Source: Morinoia aosen (lineage: Eukaryota; Arthropoda; Malacostraca; Amphipoda; Talitridae). Taken from it: a stretch of DNA of 64,000 nucleotides. Below the pieces are notes generated by a model that saw nothing but the letters and a program-made list of their open reading frames with translations, did not search any database and was not told the origin of the DNA. Position 1 is the stretch's first letter. Each line of letters opens with the position of its first letter. Positions 59,671-64,000 of this stretch are shown in pieces. Where the stretch lies: NCBI GenBank assembly GCA_030386875.1, contig CM059575.1, positions 52,668,859 through 52,732,858 on the forward strand. Direction: 5' to 3'. The position numbers and the translations under genes were made by a program.

Positions 59671-61310
59671 CTCTTCATACCTACACCTTACTCTTCATGC
59701 CTACACCTTACTCTTCATGCCTACACCTTACTCTTCATACCTACACCTTACTCTTCATACCTACACCTTACTCTTCATGCCTACACCTTACTCTTCATAC
59801 CTACACCTTACTCTTCATGCCTACACCTTACTCTTCATGCCTACACCTTACTCTTCATACCTACACCTTACTCTTCATGCCTACACCTTACTCTTCATGC
59901 CTACACCTTACTCTTCATGCCTACACCTTACTCTTCATACCTACACCTTACTCTTCATGCCTACACCTTACTCTTCATGCCTACACCTTACTCTTCATGC
60001 CTACACCTTACTCTTCATGCCTACACCTTACTCTTCATGCCTACACCTTACTCTTCATGCCTACACCTTACTCTTCATACCTACACCTTACTCTTCATGC
60101 CTACACCTTACTCTTCATGCCTACACCTTACTCTTCATACCTACACCTTACTCTTCATGCCTACACCTTACTCTTCATGCCTACACCTTACTCTTCATGC
60201 CTACACCTTACTCTTCATGCCTACACCTTACTCTTCATGCCTACACCTTACTCTTCATACCTACACCTTACTCTTCATGCCTACACCTTACTCTTCATGC
60301 CTACACCTTACTCTTCATACCTACACCTTACTCTTCATGCCTACACCTTACTCTTAATGCCTACACCTTACTCTTCATACCTACACCTTACTCTTCATGC
60401 CTACACCTTACTCTTCATGCCTACACCTTACTCTTCATGCCTACACCTTACTCTTCATGCCTACACCTTACTCTTCATACCTACACCTTACTCTTCATGC
60501 CTACACCTTACTCTTCATGCCTACACCTTACTCTTCATACCTACACCTTACTCTTCATGCCTACACCTTACTCTTCATACCTACACCTTACTCTTCATGC
60601 CTACACCTTACTCTTCATGCCTACACCTTACTCTTCATACCTACACCTTACTCTTCATGCCTACACCTTACTCTTCATACCTACACCTTACTCTTCATGC
60701 CTACACCTTACTCTTCATGCCTACACCTTACTCTTCATGCCTACACCTTACTCTTCATGCCTACACCTTACTCTTCATGCCTACACCTTACTCTTCATGC
60801 CTACACCTTACTCTTCATGCCTACACCTTACTCTTCATACCTACACCTTACTCTTCATGCCTACACCTTACTCTTCATGCCTACACCTTACTCTTCATGC
60901 CTACACCTTACTCTTCATGCCTACACCTTACTCTTCATACCTACACCTTACTCTTCATGCCTACACCTTACTCTTCATACCTACACCTTACTTTTCATGC
61001 CTACACCTTACTCTTCATGCCTACACCTTACTCTTCATACCTACACCTTACTCTTCATACCTACACCTTACTCTTCATACCTACACCTTACTCTTCATAC
61101 CTACACCTTACTCTTCATACCTACACCTTACTCTTCATACCTACACCTTACTCTTCATACCTACACCTTACTCTTCATACCTACACCTTACTCTTCATAC
61201 CTACACCTTACTCTTCATACCTACACCTTACTCTTCATACCTACACCTTACTCTTCATACCTACACCTTACTCTTCATACCTACACCTTACTCTTCATAC
61301 CTACACCTTA
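59671..61310. repeat. Minisatellite H, 20-bp unit, 82 copies, next to a splice donor
   Basis: Eighty-two copies of CTCTTCATGCCTACACCTTA (20 bp) with no length change. Nearly all variation is one position, CATGC or CATAC; exceptions are CTTAATGC near 60355 and CTTTTCATGC near 60992. The last 14 units (from about 61031) are all CATAC. The array begins ten bases into intron 15. No frame of the unit contains a stop, so the plus strand is open in all three frames (long Leu/Thr/Tyr/Pro-rich frames that are not genes). Confidence 0.97.
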
Positions 61311-61349
61311 TGCAGCTTCAAAAACAGTAACAGTTTTCGAAGCTGCATA
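61309..61349. other. 17-bp inverted repeat (hairpin) at the end of minisatellite H
   Basis: TATGCAGCTTCAAAAAC (61309-61325) and GTTTTCGAAGCTGCATA (61333-61349) are inverted repeats with one mismatch and a 7-base loop (AGTAACA). The left arm starts in the last two bases of the array. Function unknown; it may be a MITE end or a recombination scar. Confidence 0.8.
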
Positions 61350-61487
61350 CAAGAAGAAACGACATCTACGTGAGACGGATTCGTCGTCTTTGTTTTGTTT
61401 TAATTTTTCCCGGATTGGACTTACATTTTGCAAGAGCACTTCCGATCTTTTCCACCTAAAGGTTCCGATCTTCAAGTCCGATCACGA

Positions 61488-62212
61488 TGTAATGGTACGT
61501 CACCTACTAGGATATTTTTTATGAGGGAAAGTTCGCTAGGGTACTTAATACAAGGATAATAATGATGGCCTCCCAACTCCCCTTATAGCCATCCCATGCC
61601 TCCAATGATTTTACTAGGTTAATTATTTATTAAACTTTATTTCAAAATCATAACAGGAGGTTTAAAAACAAAATAGATTAAAATAAGGGATCGTAAGTAA
61701 CAAGCCAAAATCCACACAACCGGGGTACGGGTACAAGCTCTCGGAGCTCTCTGAAAACAATTAACCTTGATATAATAACCTCATCACTCAATACCATAAT
61801 TTATACAACAAAGATCGACCACAGTTGGCTAGAACAACTTATAACAAACGTATACCACAGGCATGTTTAAAAAACATTTTTATTACAATATACCACTTAA
61901 GTTTCATATATCATTTAAAATTTCACCTTTCCACAATCCACTCACCATGAAATGAAAACGCCGACGCGATTTAACCTTTTACAATACACTGAGCTTAATA
62001 CATGGCCTGCTCAATCTGCAAAACACGGAGCACAAGTGATGGAGGGCACTCAATAAATAATTTACTACAAGCTGCTCGATCCAGCAGTCACCAAGGAAAA
62101 CTCAAGTGTGACGCATTGAAAGCTGCACAGAACTGACTTGGAGCTGGGGGAGCGTCAATTCCCCTATGAGCTAACCTCATTTCCAGCAGCTAGGTTTTGA
62201 CGTCCTTTTACA
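61488..62212 (-). repeat. Probable 3' LTR of the second gypsy element
   Basis: The inner edge at 62212 is well supported: in element orientation TGTAAAAGGACG follows a purine tract. The outer edge at 61488 is provisional, because the other LTR is outside the window and no target duplication can be checked. Confidence 0.5.
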
Positions 62213-62311
62213 TACCCCCCCTCCAGTGCACTCCATCACATGCCCAATGCTTTACCACTACAACCAAACCATCAAATAAAGTTCTCTACAATGAAAAGTG
62301 CAGGCCAAGAA

Positions 62312-64000
62312 CTATTTTTGTTTATATTCAATAGGTACATTCATCACATGCGGTAAATCAGGAGCAACTCCTTGTGATCTCGTTCTCCGTGTAAGAGTGC
62401 TAGAATTAAATGCTACAGCACCTGGAGCAGAAGTAAAAACGCTATCACTACTCATTTCACAATGATTAACATCACTCTCAATGACCCTATCCACATCATC
62501 AGCATATGGAGCTGACTGCTGGGTTGAAAATGACAATTCAGCCGACTTCAGAGCAGGAAGAAATCCAGAAAACGAAAGATCCTCTGATGCAAGATGTCCT
62601 TGGATACCCTCCGCAACCTTGTCAAGAGCTCCATTCAAAATGTCAATAATGTAGTTCTTCACAAACTCAGCTATCTGCAAGTAAATCTTTTCTCTTGGTC
62701 CAGACTCAGGCTGTTGCGTCCTGTCAGCACACGATACAGATGACATGTCCCAGGTCTCGCCCTGAACAGGCAAAACAACCCAAGAGGGTAACCCTGGGGA
62801 CTGACGGTCACTTGAGCCAATTTCATGGCACGCATTGTTGGATGGCTTACTCTTATTCACTGGAGCACCTATGTCAAAGTATGGGACCACATAATTCAGC
62901 TGTTCAGGTCCGGTTACTTCATACTTAGCAGATTTTAGCTCACAAGGTGGGGACTCATCCATGGTCATCGACCGTATTTCAGTAGCCGGAAGAAATCCCG
63001 AGAAGCTGGACAGTGATGATATTTCAGAACTAGTCGAGCTGCCGTCAGAATCACTGTCAAACAGAGACCCAACAGATGAAGTTTCCCATTGTGTTGCAGT
63101 AACAGGGCATTCCTCATTTGGCACATCCTGTTGAAGATAAGGAGGGGCTTCCTTCCACAATGCAAGTTGGCTATGATGAGCAGGAACTACCTCCTCATCA
63201 CTTACCCTCTTGATTTTATAAGTGACACGATTCTCGTTCACCACTAAAATCTCGTAAGGCCCATCAAACCGTGGCTGAAACTTATTAGCAACACAGTGAT
63301 TAGTTCTAACAGCCTTTTTTCGCACCAAATCACCAACTTTGAAGGGCTTAAAACTTGGATGGCCAGCAGACCAGAACAGTGTTTCTTCCGACACCAAAGG
63401 CGTATCCAACACCCTATGTTCCTTGGTCAACAGATATTCAGCAGGTGACATGTCAAGGGCCGAATGAAGTGAATTATTGTAAATCATAACACCTCTTGCA
63501 AGTTCCTCGTCCCACAGGGCTGAAGTTGACATATTCCGTAGAATCCCAAGCAAGGTACGATTTGCTCTTTCCACACACCCATTACTGGCAGGTTGGTACG
63601 GAGTTGTGGTTATATGCTTGATTCCAAAGGACTCCAATTTCTTGGTAAATAAGATACTCCGAAACTCTGGTCCATTATCTGACAAAACCCTGTCAGGTCT
63701 CCTTAGGAACGAAGGCAGCATCCGATGAAAGAAAGCTTCATTTACTGAGGAGGCAGTTTTACTCCTCAAGGGCACAACACTTAACCACTTCGAAAAATGG
63801 TCAATGGCAACCAGGCATGCCACATTTCCCTGACTAGTTCTCGGCAGCTGGAGCAAATCCACTGCAACCAAATCAAAAGGATGGAGGACTTGCAACTTCA
63901 ACGTTGGTGGTCTTGTCCGTTGCGCTGACACTTTATAACGCTGGCACTGAGGACACGAAGCACACACGTCCTCCACTACACGATTTAAGCGCGGATGCCA
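62312..64000 (-). CDS. pol: Gypsy Pol, integrase and C-terminal tail (5' partial)
   Basis: Open from the window edge to the stop at 62312 (562 codons). It begins inside the integrase zinc region (WHPRLNRVVEDVCASCPQC). The core has VAVDLLQLP, LSDNGPEF and SNGCVERANRT, with 35 residues between the last Asp and the Glu. An integrase C-terminal (chromodomain-free) module follows (FKVGDLVRKKAVR, RFDGPYEILVV, ALWKEAPPYL). The last ~270 residues are a low-complexity acidic/Ser-rich tail with SFSGFLPA twice. The frame is intact in the window. It integrates element DNA into the genome. Confidence 0.93.
   Translation of the reverse strand, partial: WHPRLNRVVEDVCASCPQCQRYKVSAQRTRPPTLKLQVLHPFDLVAVDLLQLPRTSQGNVACLVAIDHFSKWLSVVPLRSKTASSVNEAFFHRMLPSFLRRPDRVLSDNGPEFRSILFTKKLESFGIKHITTTPYQPASNGCVERANRTLLGILRNMSTSALWDEELARGVMIYNNSLHSALDMSPAEYLLTKEHRVLDTPLVSEETLFWSAGHPSFKPFKVGDLVRKKAVRTNHCVANKFQPRFDGPYEILVVNENRVTYKIKRVSDEEVVPAHHSQLALWKEAPPYLQQDVPNEECPVTATQWETSSVGSLFDSDSDGSSTSSEISSLSSFSGFLPATEIRSMTMDESPPCELKSAKYEVTGPEQLNYVVPYFDIGAPVNKSKPSNNACHEIGSSDRQSPGLPSWVVLPVQGETWDMSSVSCADRTQQPESGPREKIYLQIAEFVKNYIIDILNGALDKVAEGIQGHLASEDLSFSGFLPALKSAELSFSTQQSAPYADDVDRVIESDVNHCEMSSDSVFTSAPGAVAFNSSTLTRRTRSQGVAPDLPHVMNVPIEYKQK

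Larger units (their letters stand above)
61488..64000 (-). mobile_element. Second Ty3/gypsy-type element, 3' part (continues past window)
   Basis: Minus-strand element whose pol 3' end, polypurine tract (GGAGGGGGGTA on the minus strand, about 62213-62223) and probable 3' LTR are present; the rest lies beyond 64000. Pol resembles that of the element at 39652-50396 in both integrase and tail, so the two are related families. The outer LTR edge at 61488 is chosen only because TGTAATGG pairs with the TTTTACA at the other end, giving 725 bp with TGTAA/TTACA ends. Confidence 0.8.

Noticed and set aside
61432..61456. GCACTTCCGATCT, one base different from the end of a common sequencing adapter
   Set aside because: A single 13-base near match with no further adapter sequence on either side. 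Chance is more likely than an assembly artefact.
59474..61524. Plus-strand frames of 375-618 codons with Leu/Thr/Tyr/Pro repeats
   Set aside because: They run from RALGAPB exon 15 through its splice donor into 20-bp minisatellite H. All three frames are open, and the donor GTAAGC is canonical.

Overview
The window looks like arthropod, probably insect, nuclear DNA from a large, repeat-rich genome. GC-rich exons with GT-AG introns sit in AT-rich, transposon-filled sequence. The mobile elements (Ty3/gypsy, hAT, PIF/Harbinger, a DD41D mariner-like element, a TTAA-flanked piggyBac-type MITE) are kinds common in insects. There are no bacterial features, tRNAs, rRNAs or CRISPR arrays.

The only host gene I can support is a plus-strand orthologue of RALGAPB, the beta (regulatory) subunit of the Ral GTPase-activating complex. 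It starts at an ATG at 15917. Fifteen coding exons up to 59660 join in perfect phase to give 719 codons plus one base, about the N-terminal half of the protein. The rest, including the C-terminal GAP-related region, lies beyond base 64000. Introns 4 (14.6 kb), 7 (16.0 kb) and 15 (more than 4.3 kb) are swollen by repeats.

Layout. 1-1321: AT-rich, no gene. 1322-11850: one almost continuous 10.5-kb minisatellite field of four successive families (19, 19, 22 and 19 bp) sharing a GGTC core. 12556-14270: GT-rich minisatellite. 15290-15916: likely promoter and 5' leader of RALGAPB. 15917-18746: exons 1-4. 18747-33365: intron 4, with copies of an unrecognised ~320-bp dispersed repeat, a 41-bp minisatellite, a hAT remnant, a decayed Tc1/mariner-type transposase, a PIF/Harbinger remnant and a mariner-type MITE. 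33366-37875: exons 5-7. 37876-53859: intron 7, a transposon nest. 53860-59660: exons 8-15. 59671-61310: an 82-copy, 20-bp minisatellite starting ten bases after the exon 15 splice donor. About 61488-64000: 3' part of a second gypsy element.

The intron 7 nest can be ordered in time. An old repeat (second copy at 53228-53665) received an LTR insertion with a TTACC target duplication. A 10.7-kb gypsy element with ATGT duplication and seemingly identical 1104-bp LTRs then landed inside that LTR. The same old repeat also took a TTAA-flanked palindromic MITE. Next to it is a 1870-bp mariner-like element with 111-bp inverted repeats and a transposase broken by one nonsense codon.

The most unusual item is the intact pol of the young gypsy element (1976 residues). 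Besides protease, RT, RNase H and integrase, it carries an OTU-like cysteine-protease fold with a Ser at the catalytic Cys position and a second retropepsin-type motif, both between RNase H and integrase. It also has a ~350-residue tail after the integrase. The second most unusual item is the ~320-bp dispersed repeat: nine copies, all in RALGAPB introns and all in gene orientation.
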